From Streptomyces sp. T39 (GTDB lineage Bacteria; Actinomycetota; Actinomycetes; Streptomycetales; Streptomycetaceae): a stretch of 52,763 nucleotides of DNA. The stretch spans positions 475,494 through 528,256 of the forward strand of contig NZ_RDBP01000037.1 in assembly GCF_008042045.1 (NCBI RefSeq), written 5' to 3'. The notes beneath the pieces are model-generated. The model had not been told where the DNA came from, made no database searches, and was given only the letters and a program-made list of their open reading frames with translations. Positions 8,718-17,075 of the stretch are shown here, one piece after another. The stretch's first letter is position 1; each line of letters begins with the position of its first letter. The translations under genes and the position numbers were made by a program.

Positions 8718-9679
8718 GTCCGCCTCCCCCTCGTCGCCGCGCGGACCAGGCGGGCACCCGCGCAGACCGCCAGCGTCAGTACGCCGACACGGCGCGACAG
8801 CCGCACCGCCCGGTCGATGTCCCCGAACTCCACGGCCCGCCCGCCGCCGTTGAGGACGGGCCGGTGCTCGACGCGCCCGGCGTACGACAGGGTCCCGCCC
8901 AGCCGCACGCCCAGCGCGCCCGCGAACGACGCCTCCACGGGGCCCGCGTTGGGGCTCGGGTGCTTCCCCGCGTCGGCCCGCCAGGCCCGGACGGCGCCCC
9001 GCGGATCGGGGCCCGCGAGCACCGCGAGCACGGCCGTGAGCCGGGCGCCGGGCCAGCCGGCCACGTCGTCGAGGCGCGCGGAGGCCCAGCCGTAGCGCAG
9101 GTACCGGGGCGATCGGTGACCCACCATCGCGTCCAGGGTGTTGACCGCCCGGAAGCCGAGCAGCCCCGGCACGCCGGCGACGGCGCCCCACACGAGCGCG
9201 CCGACGACGGCGTCGGAGGTGTTCTCCGCGACGGACTCGACGACGGCACGGGCGATCTGCCGCTCGTCGAGGGCCTGCGGGTCGCGGCCGCACAGATGCG
9301 GCAGCCGGGCGCGGGCGGCGCCGAGGTCCCCGGCCGCGAGCGCGTCCCCCACGGCACGCGCCTCCCGCCCCAGCGTGGTGCCGCCGACGACGGCCCAGGT
9401 GGCGGCGGCGGTCAGGGCCACGGACGCGGCGGGGGAGCGGCGCACGGCGCGTGCGGCGAGCAGGCCCGCCCCGATCGCACCCCCGGCGCACACCGCGGTG
9501 TGCAGGGCGCCCCGGCCGCGGTGGTCACGCCACAGCAGCCGTTCCACGGCGCCGGCGGCCCGCCCGAAGGCGGCCACGGGGTGTCCGCGGCGCGGGTCCC
9601 CGAGCAGCAGGTCGGCGGCGAGGCCGGCGGCGGCTCCGTACGCGAACGTCCGGTCCACAGATATCCGTTCGGCACACAT
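8714..9679 (-). CDS. cobD: Adenosylcobinamide-phosphate synthase (CbiB/CobD)
   Basis: Integral membrane enzyme of 321 aa attaching aminopropanol (phosphate) to adenosylcobyric acid. Typical segments are AADLLLGDPRRGHPVAAFGR near the N-terminus, VVESVAENTSDAVVGAL, the hydrophobic FRAVNTLDAMVGHR stretch, and KHPSPNAGPVEASFAGALGVRLGG. It is the first gene of the riboswitch-led operon. The ATG at 9679-9677 lies in the foot of a perfect hairpin (9679-9695), and a GGGG about 11 nt upstream is paired in it. Confidence 0.93.
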   Translation of the reverse strand: MCAERISVDRTFAYGAAAGLAADLLLGDPRRGHPVAAFGRAAGAVERLLWRDHRGRGALHTAVCAGGAIGAGLLAARAVRRSPAASVALTAAATWAVVGGTTLGREARAVGDALAAGDLGAARARLPHLCGRDPQALDERQIARAVVESVAENTSDAVVGALVWGAVAGVPGLLGFRAVNTLDAMVGHRSPRYLRYGWASARLDDVAGWPGARLTAVLAVLAGPDPRGAVRAWRADAGKHPSPNAGPVEASFAGALGVRLGGTLSYAGRVEHRPVLNGGGRAVEFGDIDRAVRLSRRVGVLTLAVCAGARLVRAATRGRRT

Positions 9680-9695
9680 GGGGTCAGCGACCCCA
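9679..9695 (-). promoter_or_regulatory. Start-codon hairpin of cobD (possible expression platform)
   Basis: Perfect inverted repeat TGGGGTCAGCGACCCCA with 7-bp arms and a 3-nt loop. On the minus-strand transcript it pairs the only G-rich Shine-Dalgarno candidate with the CCCC just before AUG. This suggests translational control by the B12 riboswitch about 70 nt upstream. Confidence 0.45.
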
Positions 9696-9761
9696 GGGGT
9701 GGCGTCCGGCGGGCAGGGCTGAACCGCAGCCAGGCATGACGACGAGTCCTCACTCAGGGTC

Positions 9762-9895
9762 CGCGCCCTGGTTCGACGTGACCGGCGGTGAGAGTTCCTG
9801 GCTCCCCGGGAGAGCTCCCCGGGTCACAGTGGCGGGACCGCGCCGGATTCGCACCGGACTTCCTCTGCTGCCGCCGTATTGGCCCCGGCAGTCCA
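9762..9895 (-). ncRNA. Cobalamin (B12) riboswitch
   Basis: On the minus strand, in order: GGAAGTCCGGTGCGAATCC, then GTCCCGCCACTGTGA, then a GC-rich hairpin, then GAGCCAGGAACTCTCACC. These match the conserved core and B12-box layout of adenosylcobalamin riboswitches. It sits about 80 nt upstream of cobD and should shut down the cobD-cobQ-chelatase-cobO-cobB operon when B12 is plentiful. The outer edges are approximate. Confidence 0.92.
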
Positions 9896-9918
9896 CCACG
9901 CCCGCGTACGCCCGTCAA
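9890..9918 (-). promoter_or_regulatory. Candidate promoter for the cob operon
   Basis: On the minus strand, TTGACG (9918-9913), a 17-nt spacer and TGGACT (9895-9890). The start point would fall near 9884, just before the riboswitch core. The -35 is strong and the -10 weak. Confidence 0.35.
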
Positions 9919-9973
9919 CTCACCCTTGACCTGCGGCGGGACAGTGTGCCGAGACCCACACCGCGGACAGCGC

Positions 9974-10022
9974 GGGAGCCGGGCGCGACGGCACCGCGCG
10001 GGTGCCGCCACGCCCGGCTCCC
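9974..10022 (-). terminator. Terminator of the PiT operon
   Basis: Long hairpin: 9974-9985 pairs with 10011-10022 (12 bp) around an inner GGCACC/GGTGCC stem. It lies between the end of the small membrane gene (10063) and the cob promoter, so it insulates the two minus-strand operons. Confidence 0.7.
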
Positions 10023-10062
10023 GGACGTGCTCCGGGCCGCAGGGCGGCCGGGCGTGCGGCCG

Positions 10063-10284
10063 TCAGACGACGACCAGGTAGATGCCGAACGCGACGGCCG
10101 CCGCGCACAGCGCGAAGCAGGCGTAGGCGCCGGTGCGGGCCAGGGCCGCGGAGCCGCCGGACCGCCCGGCCGGGTCCTGCCTGCTGAGGCCGATGATGCC
10201 CAGGGTGAACAGGCCCACCAGGGCGACGGTGGCGACGAGGCTCACGCCGAACACGGAGCCGAGAGCTGCCCAGTCGATCTTCAT
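10063..10284 (-). CDS. Small membrane protein next to PiT transporter
   Basis: 73-residue protein with two predicted membrane helices (about 8-32 and 52-73), joined by a short loop with RQDPAGRSGG. It has no recognised enzymatic motif. It lies 12 nt downstream of the phosphate transporter, so the two are very likely co-transcribed and it may be an accessory of phosphate uptake. That role is inferred only from position. Confidence 0.75.
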   Translation of the reverse strand: MKIDWAALGSVFGVSLVATVALVGLFTLGIIGLSRQDPAGRSGGSAALARTGAYACFALCAAAVAFGIYLVVV

Positions 10285-10296
10285 GCTGATGCTTCC

Positions 10297-11541
10297 TTAC
10301 ACCGTGGCCGGGCGGGCCGGCTCGGTCTCGGCCGGCTCGGACGCCGGGGCCGGGATGGTGGTCTTGATCTCGCCGGCGGGCGGCGGGGCGACGGCGGCCA
10401 TGGCCGTGGTGACGACACCGGCCGGCTCCTCCTCGCCCGGCTCGACGTCGTTGACGTTGGTGTGGTCGACGACCTGGCGGCGCGAGACGATCCAGATCGC
10501 GAGGCAGGACGCCACCAGGAAGACGGCGACGACGGCGACGCCCCAGTCGCCCTGCTTGGTGACGAACTCCGAGGCGGCGGCCACCAGGCCGGCGGCCGGC
10601 AGGGTCAGACCCCAGGCGACGAACATCCGGGTGGCCGTGGACCAGCGGACCACGCCGCCCTTGCGGCCGAGGCCCGCGCCCATCACGGCGCCGGAGCAGG
10701 AGTGGGTCGTGGACAGCGAGAAGCCGAGGTTCGAGGAGGCCAGGATGACGCTCGCGGCGCTGGTCTGGGCGGCGAAGCCCTGCTGCGGCTGGAGGTCGGT
10801 GAGGCCCTTGCCCATGGTGCGGATGATGCGCCAGCCGCCGAGGTAGGTGCCGAGCGCGATGGCGACACCGGCGGAGACGATGACCCACAGCGGGGGGTTC
10901 GAGCCGGGGGCGACCACGTTGCCGGCGACCAGGGCCAGCGTGATGATGCCCATCGTCTTCTGGGCGTCGTTGGTGCCGTGCGCCAGGGAGACCAGGCCCG
11001 CGGAGGCGATCTGACCGGCGCGGTAGCCCGTGGCCGTGGCCTTGGCGTCGGTGTTCCTGCCGAGCTTGTACGTCAGCCGGGCCGCCAGCATCGCGCCGAT
11101 ACCGGCGACGAGCGGGGCGGCGATCGCGGGGATCAGCACCTTGGTGACGACGACGCCGCCGTTGACGCCGGAGAAGCCGACGGAGGCGACGGTGGCGCCG
11201 ATGAGGCCGCCCATGAGCGCGTGCGACGAGCTGGACGGCAGGCCGACCAGCCAGGTCAGCAGATTCCAGAGGATCGCGCCGACGAGCGCCGCGAAGATGA
11301 CTTCAGGTGAGATGCCTGATTCGTCGACCAGTCCGCTGGAGATCGTCTTGGCGACCTCCACGGAGAGGAACGCGCCGACGAGGTTCAGAACGGCGGACAT
11401 GGCCACCGCGGTCTTGGGCTTCATCGCGCCGGTCGAGATGGTCGTCGCCATCGCGTTGGCGGTGTCGTGGAAACCGTTCGTGAAATCGAACACGAGCGCT
11501 GTCACGATCACAATCGCGAGCAGCAAGGTGATGTGTTCCAT
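10297..11541 (-). CDS. Low-affinity inorganic phosphate transporter, PiT family
   Basis: Polytopic membrane protein of 414 aa that co-transports phosphate with cations. It has the two inverted PiT signatures, FDFTNGFHDTANAMAT near the N-terminus and SLAHGTNDAQKTMGI in the second half, plus LPSSSSHALMGGLIGA and STTHSCSGAVMGAG. A soluble Glu/Pro-rich tail follows the last helix. It resembles the Streptomyces PitH2 type in context and in having a PHO box about 40 nt upstream. The start ATG lies before MEHITLLLAIV; its Shine-Dalgarno is weak. Confidence 0.93.
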   Translation of the reverse strand: MEHITLLLAIVIVTALVFDFTNGFHDTANAMATTISTGAMKPKTAVAMSAVLNLVGAFLSVEVAKTISSGLVDESGISPEVIFAALVGAILWNLLTWLVGLPSSSSHALMGGLIGATVASVGFSGVNGGVVVTKVLIPAIAAPLVAGIGAMLAARLTYKLGRNTDAKATATGYRAGQIASAGLVSLAHGTNDAQKTMGIITLALVAGNVVAPGSNPPLWVIVSAGVAIALGTYLGGWRIIRTMGKGLTDLQPQQGFAAQTSAASVILASSNLGFSLSTTHSCSGAVMGAGLGRKGGVVRWSTATRMFVAWGLTLPAAGLVAAASEFVTKQGDWGVAVVAVFLVASCLAIWIVSRRQVVDHTNVNDVEPGEEEPAGVVTTAMAAVAPPPAGEIKTTIPAPASEPAETEPARPATV

Positions 11542-11577
11542 TTACCCAGGCAATCGTTTGACGTCATTGACGTGTGG

Positions 11578-11610
11578 ACCGTAGGCAACCTGGATGAACG
11601 GAAGATGAAC
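11578..11610 (-). promoter_or_regulatory. PHO box (PhoP-binding direct repeats)
   Basis: On the minus strand, three consecutive 11-nt units: GTTCATCTTCC, GTTCATCCAGG, TTGCCTACGGT. The first two match the Streptomyces PhoP direct-repeat unit (GTTCAYCC core at 11-nt period); the third is degenerate. It lies about 37 nt upstream of the PiT start codon. Confidence 0.75.
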
Positions 11611-11784
11611 TGGGCCGGGCGCTGTGGTGTCCGCAAGTGGCGTCAAGAGGTTCCGTTTGCCGTCCCGCGCCGCCGCCGACCGCAGGGGGCGTTCACTCGA
11701 ACACCCTGCGTTGCGCACGCCCCGTCGGACCCCCGGTGACGCGCCCGGCGGCGCCGCCGGGAGGCGGCCTGGCAGGATCGCCCC

Positions 11785-12468
11785 ATGACCGCTCAGGCAC
11801 ACGGCGATGCGATCGAACAGGCGTGGCGGGAGCTGGTGGCGACAGCCCGCCGGACCGCCGCCGAGGGTCTCGTCGTCGGCACGTCCGGAAATGTCTCCGT
11901 ACGAGTGGACGGCGATGTCGTCCTCGTCACCCCCAGCGGGGTCCCCTACGACCGGCTCGGCCCCGGCGACGTCCTCGGGGTCGACCTGGACGGCAACCGG
12001 GTCCTCGGGACCATGGTGCCGACCAGCGAACTCCCGCTCCACCTGGCGCTGTACCGGCGGACCGGCGCCCGGGCCGTCGTCCACACCCACGCGGTGCACG
12101 CCACCGCCGTCTCCACCCTGGTCCCCGAGCTGCCTCCGGTCCACTACATGACGGCCGCCCTCGGCGGCCCCGTCCGGGTCGCCCCCTACGCCCTCTACGG
12201 CACGGAGGAACTGGCCCGGAACATGCTGGCGGCCCTGCGCGACCGCACCGCCTGTCTGCTGGCGAACCACGGCACCGTGGCCCACGGGGACACCCTCGGC
12301 CAGGCGTACGACCGCACGGCCCAGCTCGAATGGATGTGCCGGCTCTGGCTCACCGCCTCCTCCGTCCCCGGCCGCACCCCCGCGCTGCTCTCCGACGCCC
12401 AGCTCGCCGATGCGGCCACCCGGTTGCGCGACTACGGCCGGCGCCCGCCCGACGCCCCTCCCGCCTGA
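11785..12468 (+). CDS. Class II aldolase/adducin-family protein (fuculose-phosphate aldolase-like)
   Basis: 227-residue cytosolic protein of the L-fuculose-1-phosphate/L-ribulose-5-phosphate fold. It shows the phosphate-binding TSGNVSVR motif, the catalytic-glutamate region PTSELPLH, zinc ligands in VHTHAVHATA, and the third zinc histidine in LLANHGTVAHG. It would cleave or epimerise a sugar phosphate; the substrate cannot be read from the sequence. It is divergent from the PiT gene and about 100 nt upstream of the hydrolase on the same strand. Confidence 0.88.
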   Translation: MTAQAHGDAIEQAWRELVATARRTAAEGLVVGTSGNVSVRVDGDVVLVTPSGVPYDRLGPGDVLGVDLDGNRVLGTMVPTSELPLHLALYRRTGARAVVHTHAVHATAVSTLVPELPPVHYMTAALGGPVRVAPYALYGTEELARNMLAALRDRTACLLANHGTVAHGDTLGQAYDRTAQLEWMCRLWLTASSVPGRTPALLSDAQLADAATRLRDYGRRPPDAPPA

Positions 12469-12565
12469 CTCCCCACGGGCCGGGCGCCCCGCTCCGGGGG
12501 CGCCGGGCCGCCGGAGCGACGGCCGTCCACTGGCAGTCGTCGCCCACCTTGCCGACACTGGAGCG

Positions 12566-13690
12566 GTGCGCCCGGCTACAGCGACGGCAGCGGCCGTCAC
12601 CACCCTGATCGGCGTCGGCGCGGCCTCGGTCGCCGCAGGACGCTACGTGAGCAGCGCCGCGCTCGGAGCGCCCGCCCGACGCGCGCTGCCCGGTGATCCG
12701 CGGCTGACCGTGCACGGGACCGAACCCGGCAGGATCACGCTCACCCGCAGCCTCGCCTCCCTGCGCCCCGGGACCTACGGCCTCACGGGCTCCGGTGTCC
12801 ACGCCGTCGTCGGCCCGGTGCTCGGCGGCGCCGCGGCGTCGGCCGACACCGTGGTGCGGCGGCTCGACCGGGCGGTCGACGGCCTCGCCCCCGGAGCGCG
12901 GGTCCGCATCACCCCCCAGCTCCACGAGGGCGACCCGGCGACCGCGCTCGGCATCCCCTTCTCCGACGTCCTCGTCCCCGGGGAGCTCGGCGGCCTCCCG
13001 GCCTGGTACGTCCCCGGCGCCCGCAGCACCTGGGTGATCACCGTGCACGGGATCGGCACCACCCGGGAGCACCCCCTGAACCTCCTCGGGTTCCTGCGCG
13101 GGCAGCGGTTCCCCGTGCTGAACCTCGCCTACCGCGGCGACCTCGGCGCCCCCCGGCCGCCGGACGGCCTCAGCCACCTCGGCGACTCCGAGTGGCGTGA
13201 CCTGGACGCCGCGATCCGCCACGCCGTGCGCAACGGCGCCGAGCGCGTCGTGATCCACGGCTGGTCCACGGGCGCGGCCATGGCGCTGCGCGCCGCGGTC
13301 GGCTCGGGGCTGCGCGACCGGATCAGCGGACTGGTCCTGGACTCGCCCGTCCTGGACTGGGAGGCGACCCTGCGCGCCCTGATCACCGCCCGCCGCACAC
13401 CCGCCCCGCTGCTCCCGCTCGCCGTCCGCGCCGCGCAGGGCCGCACCGGACCGCACGCCGGCCGGCTCTCAGGGGCCGCGGACCCCCTGGCCGTCCGGAT
13501 CCCGACGCTGATCTTCCACGGCCCCGACGACACCCTCGCCCCCTGGCGGGGCTCGCGGCGCCTCGCCGACGAGCGGCCGGACCTGGTCACCCTGCACACC
13601 GTGGACCACGCCCCGCACGGCGCCATGTGGAACGCCGACCCCACCCGCTACGAAGAGGTGCTCCGGCGCTTCCTCACCCCCCTCGCCTGA
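12566..13690 (+). CDS. Alpha/beta hydrolase, membrane-anchored
   Basis: 374 aa from GTG 12566. A hydrophobic N-terminal segment (VTTLIGVGAASVAAGRYV) suggests a signal anchor. The hydrolase core begins at VITVHGIGTT. The nucleophile elbow is HGWSTGAAMAL (Gly-x-Ser-x-Gly), the acid is in FHGPDDTLAP, and the catalytic histidine is in VDHAPHGAMWN. The substrate is unknown; peptidase or esterase activity is possible. The start is chosen because the reading upstream looks non-coding; the Shine-Dalgarno (GGAG) is unusually close. Confidence 0.8.
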   Translation: MRPATATAAAVTTLIGVGAASVAAGRYVSSAALGAPARRALPGDPRLTVHGTEPGRITLTRSLASLRPGTYGLTGSGVHAVVGPVLGGAAASADTVVRRLDRAVDGLAPGARVRITPQLHEGDPATALGIPFSDVLVPGELGGLPAWYVPGARSTWVITVHGIGTTREHPLNLLGFLRGQRFPVLNLAYRGDLGAPRPPDGLSHLGDSEWRDLDAAIRHAVRNGAERVVIHGWSTGAAMALRAAVGSGLRDRISGLVLDSPVLDWEATLRALITARRTPAPLLPLAVRAAQGRTGPHAGRLSGAADPLAVRIPTLIFHGPDDTLAPWRGSRRLADERPDLVTLHTVDHAPHGAMWNADPTRYEEVLRRFLTPLA

Positions 13691-14055
13691 GGGCTGTCCC
13701 GCACTCCCCGGCGGGCGCGCGACGACAGCCGCGACACCTCGCCGCGTCGTCGAACCGCCGGAATGCGCCCGGTGCGAGGGCGGCCCGCCGCCTTGCGATG
13801 CACCGCATCCGGCGCCGCGCGCCGATCCACCCGGCATCGCGGGACAGCCCCCGGGGCGCATGGCGCGAGCAGCGCCCGGCGCCCCGAGGGCCGGCGGGCC
13901 TTTCGCCACCCGTCCCCGGGACCCTCGCCCGCACGGCGCCGTGCCGGTCCCCGGCGGCCCGCGGGGGACCGGCACGGGGCCCGGGGGAGGGCTCCGGAAG
14001 CCGTCCCGTGCCGTTCCGTTTGGGCTTTCGGGCCGTCAGCGGGAAGACTGCTCCC
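13691..14055. other. Gene-free stretch with nested inverted repeats
   Basis: 365 nt without a convincing gene. A 12-bp perfect repeat starts right after the hydrolase stop (13691-13702) and pairs with 13839-13850 across 136 nt, itself rich in short dyads. A second hairpin lies at 13939-13977 (14-bp arms, 11-nt loop) and looks like a terminator. Confidence 0.6.
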
Positions 14056-15441
14056 GTGACGTCCCGAAAGCCTGATGAGCAATTGGCGCGCAACTCCAGA
14101 CTCCGTCTCGTCCGCCCGCGTCCCATGGCCAGTGCGCGACGGGCCGTGACGACCCGGCGTACCCGCCCGGCGACCCGCCCGCCGGAGGGCACGCCCGCCC
14201 CCGCCGAGCTGGCCCGCCAGGCCCGCTCGGTCCTCGCCGACGCCGTGCGCATCGCACGCTGGGCCGCCGTCGAACGCGGTCCCGCCGCGGCCCGCTCGGT
14301 CCCCGAGGCACGGCAGCGTGCCGCCGCCGCGCTGGACCTGACCCCGGAGGAGGTGCGCGCGGGCTGGGACCGCGCCCGGCTGGCCGGTCTCATCGAGATG
14401 CACGGCGACGCCGCCCGCCCCGGCTGGCGGCTGCACGCCTGGGACCGCGACGACATGGCGGTGCTGCGCGGCTGGGTGGCGCTCTTCGACGCCTGGTCGC
14501 TGGCCCACCCCGCCCCCGCCGACGTGGCGCCCACCGCCGTGGCCGAGGTGGTCGAGGCCGTGCCGCAGGTGCTCTCCCTGCTGCAGCTCTCGGCCGGCCC
14601 GGTCCCGACGGAGACCCTCCTCGACCTCCTCCAGCAGCGCGTCGCCGAGCTGCGCGAGGAGCGCTGCGAGGTGCCCTCGGCCCCGGCGTCCGAACCGGCC
14701 CGTCCCGCGGCCGGCGAGGTCCCCGTGTCGGCGCTGCTGGACTGGTCCCTGGAAGGACTCGCCTCCGTGGGCGCGCTGACCCTGGACCGGGGCCAGGCCA
14801 CGCTCACTCCGCTGGGGAACTGGGCGGTGTGGGTCAAGCTGGAGCAGATCTGCGTCGCCGCGCAGAGCCCGGCCGGCAACATCGAGCAGTCCGCGGAGGA
14901 CATGCTGCGCGGCTGCGCCCGCCTCACGCCCGGCCCCGCCCGCGCCGAGTACCGGGCCTGGATCGCGGCCCGCACGGTGGCGGGCGCCGTCGGCGAACTG
15001 CTCGGCGTCGCCCGCGGCGAGGACGCCCTGCTGCGGGGCCTGGCCTTCGAGGCGCTGCGCGTCGTCGGAGCCCCGGCCGAGCCCGAGGTGCGGGCGGCCG
15101 CGTCCGAACCGTCGCTGCGCCCCTACGCCCTGCTCTGGCTCGCCGAGTACGACGGCGCCGACCCGGAGGACGCCGCCGACGTCCTCACCCGCGAGGAGGC
15201 GACCTGGCTCTGGGTCGACACCGCGGCGGCCGTCGCCGACCACGGCGAACCGCAGCTGCTCCTGCGCCACCTGGACTCCGCGGTGCAGGGCACGGTCCCC
15301 GCGCTGATCGAGGAGGTCCGGGCCGGCGGGCACCCCCGCACGGTCCAGGTCCTCGTCGCGCTCGCGGCCGCCCACCCGGACCCGGCGCTCGCCAAGGCGG
15401 TGCGCCGCGCGGCCTTCCAGGTGCACACCGGCGGCGTCTGA
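14056..15441 (+). CDS. Uncharacterised conserved Streptomyces protein
   Basis: 461 aa from GTG 14056, soluble, Ala/Leu/Arg-rich and mostly helical. The N-terminus is basic (SRKPDEQLARNSRLRLVRPR). The middle has PEEVRAGWDRARLAGLIEMHG and a long LSLLQLSAGPVPTETLLDLLQQR helix. The C-terminal third has short helical repeats (LRGLAFEALRVVGAPAEPEVRAAA, HPRTVQVLVALAAAHPDPALA) that resemble HEAT-type solenoids. I do not recognise a named family or catalytic motif. It stands alone, converging on the VOC gene. Confidence 0.75.
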   Translation: MTSRKPDEQLARNSRLRLVRPRPMASARRAVTTRRTRPATRPPEGTPAPAELARQARSVLADAVRIARWAAVERGPAAARSVPEARQRAAAALDLTPEEVRAGWDRARLAGLIEMHGDAARPGWRLHAWDRDDMAVLRGWVALFDAWSLAHPAPADVAPTAVAEVVEAVPQVLSLLQLSAGPVPTETLLDLLQQRVAELREERCEVPSAPASEPARPAAGEVPVSALLDWSLEGLASVGALTLDRGQATLTPLGNWAVWVKLEQICVAAQSPAGNIEQSAEDMLRGCARLTPGPARAEYRAWIAARTVAGAVGELLGVARGEDALLRGLAFEALRVVGAPAEPEVRAAASEPSLRPYALLWLAEYDGADPEDAADVLTREEATWLWVDTAAAVADHGEPQLLLRHLDSAVQGTVPALIEEVRAGGHPRTVQVLVALAAAHPDPALAKAVRRAAFQVHTGGV

Positions 15442-15448
15442 CCCCGGC

Positions 15449-15497
15449 CGCACCGGGGGCCGCCCGCGTCTACGACGAGCCGGCCGCCCCCGGTGCG
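15449..15497. terminator. Bidirectional hairpin between convergent genes
   Basis: 12-bp perfect repeat: 15449-15460 pairs with 15486-15497. The right arm lies inside the last codons of the VOC gene, so terminator and coding sequence overlap. Confidence 0.55.
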
Positions 15498-15877
15498 TAC
15501 GTGCCGAAGCTCCAGATGTTGCCCTCCAGGTCGCGCGCCATGTAGTCGCGGGCGCCGTAGTCCTGGTCGGCGGGCTCCGTCACGATCTCCGCGCCGTGCC
15601 CGGCGGCCCTCGCACGGTGCGCGTCCACGTCGTCGACGTGGACGAAGACGCCGACGGGTCCGGCGTCCCGCATCAGCGCGTCGAACTCGCTCCCGGTGCC
15701 CCTGCTGCCCAGCATCACCATGCCGTTGCCGAAGGCGAGCTCCGCGTGGGCGACGGAGCCGTCCTCGTTCTCGTACATCGCGTGGACGGTGAAGCCGAAG
15801 GCCTCCGTCAGCTGCCGGACGGCCGCCTTGGCGTCCGCGTAGACCAGCGTGGGACAGATGCTCGGTGACTGCGGCAT
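15470..15877 (-). CDS. VOC-superfamily (glyoxalase/bleomycin-resistance fold) protein
   Basis: 135 aa, one vicinal-oxygen-chelate domain with paired beta-alpha-beta-beta-beta units: PTLVYADAKAAVRQLTEAFGF, then VFVHVDDVDAHRARA and ARDLEGNIWSFGTY at the end. Related proteins are often dimeric and bind drugs or metabolites; no metal-ligand set is complete enough here to name an enzyme. The GAGGAG Shine-Dalgarno supports the ATG. Confidence 0.85.
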   Translation of the reverse strand: MPQSPSICPTLVYADAKAAVRQLTEAFGFTVHAMYENEDGSVAHAELAFGNGMVMLGSRGTGSEFDALMRDAGPVGVFVHVDDVDAHRARAAGHGAEIVTEPADQDYGARDYMARDLEGNIWSFGTYAPGAAGSS

Positions 15878-15989
15878 GGCGTGCGCTCCTCGCCCGTTCG
15901 GCTGATGGGTGTGACCCAGGTCTCAGTCTGGCACCGGCCGCCGCGGTCCGGCGCCCGACGCCGCCGGTGCGCCCCGCCGGTGCGCCGGG

Positions 15990-16877
15990 TCAGCGGAAGG
16001 TGTCGCAGCGGGCCGTGTCCCCGGTGCGGAAGCCCTGCCGGAACCACGCCTGCCGCTGCCCGGCCGACCCGTGGGTCCAGGTGTCCGGTGTGACGCGGCC
16101 CTGGTGGCGCTGCTGGATCCGGTCGTCGCCCACCGCGGCGGCCGCGTCGAGGCCGTCCAGGATGTCCGCCTCGGTGAGCTCGGTCAGCAGCGGCCGCCCC
16201 GTCGTCCCGTCCGGGGTCGTCGTCGCGTGGCGCGCCCACACCCCCGCGTAGCAGTCCGCCTGCAGCTCCACCCGGACGGCGGCGGAACCGGCGCCCTGCC
16301 GGCCGTCCTGCGCGCGCCCGAGGACGCCGGTGAGGTTCTGCACATGGTGGCCGTACTCGTGCGCGACGACGTACGCCTGCGCGAACGGGCCGCCGGTGGC
16401 GCCGAACCGGTCCCGCAGGTCGCCGAAGAACCCGAGGTCCAGGTAGACCTGCCGGTCGCCCGGGCAGTAGAAGGGCCCCACCGCCGAGGTGGCGGCACCG
16501 CACGCCGTCGCGACCCGGCCGGTGAACAGCACGGTCCGGGCGTCCGCGTACCGGCCCTGACGGCGACGGAACTCGGCGCGCCAGTAGTCCTGCACGCTGT
16601 TGACCACCGCCACGATCCGGCAGTCCTCGCGGGCGTCGGCGTCGGAGCCCCGCCGGCAGGCGCGCGCCACCTCCGCCTGCGAGGACGCCGTGACCGCCGG
16701 CTCCTCCTCGCCGGACGACAGCCCCAGCTGCTCGGGGCCGACCCCGAAGAGGAGGCCGAGGACCAGGGCGACGAGCCCGGCGATGCCCCCGCCGACCGTG
16801 GCCCGGCCGCCGGGGACGCGGCCGCGCACGTCGCCGACCTCGGAGGTGTCCAGTCGGGCGTCGTCGTCGAACCGCAC
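15990..16877 (-). CDS. Neutral zinc metallopeptidase, YpfJ-like
   Basis: 295 aa from GTG 16877 (GGAGG upstream). The N-terminal 25 residues are cytosolic and acidic (RFDDDARLDTSEVGD). One membrane helix follows (GGGIAGLVALVLGLLFGVG). An external domain carries TACGAATSAVGPFYCPGDRQVYLDLGFF and the zinc motif VVAHEYGHHVQNLTG (HExxH). The C-terminus has DTWTHGSAGQRQAWFRQGF, typical of this family. The physiological substrate is unknown. A longer reading to 17024 is open but lacks conservation signs. Confidence 0.88.
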   Translation of the reverse strand: MRFDDDARLDTSEVGDVRGRVPGGRATVGGGIAGLVALVLGLLFGVGPEQLGLSSGEEEPAVTASSQAEVARACRRGSDADAREDCRIVAVVNSVQDYWRAEFRRRQGRYADARTVLFTGRVATACGAATSAVGPFYCPGDRQVYLDLGFFGDLRDRFGATGGPFAQAYVVAHEYGHHVQNLTGVLGRAQDGRQGAGSAAVRVELQADCYAGVWARHATTTPDGTTGRPLLTELTEADILDGLDAAAAVGDDRIQQRHQGRVTPDTWTHGSAGQRQAWFRQGFRTGDTARCDTFR

Positions 16878-17063
16878 GGGCGACCTCCGTCCTTCGGCGG
16901 CGGCCGTCCGCCGTTCCCGGCGAGTATCGGCCGGTACGCCCCGGCCCGCCGCCCGCGCTCCGGTACGTCCGGGCGTGCGCGGGGCGTGTGCCGCGGCCGC
17001 GTCGCGCGGCGTGGCGCCGGTCACGGTGCGCCGGACCCCGGGAAAACACTTGCCGTGCCCCGT

Positions 17064-17075
17064 TAGACTGGCCGT
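17064..17075 (+). promoter_or_regulatory. -10 box for the ABC-F transcript, probably leaderless start
   Basis: TAGACT at 17064-17069, followed by 6 nt and then ATG at 17076. This spacing places the transcription start on the A of the ATG, the usual pattern of actinobacterial leaderless mRNAs. No convincing -35 is seen. Confidence 0.5.

Noticed and set aside
17041..17069. SigR-type promoter (GGGAA ... GTT) before the ABC-F gene.
   Set aside because: The spacing is 16-17 nt rather than the usual 18-19, and the last base of the upstream element does not match.
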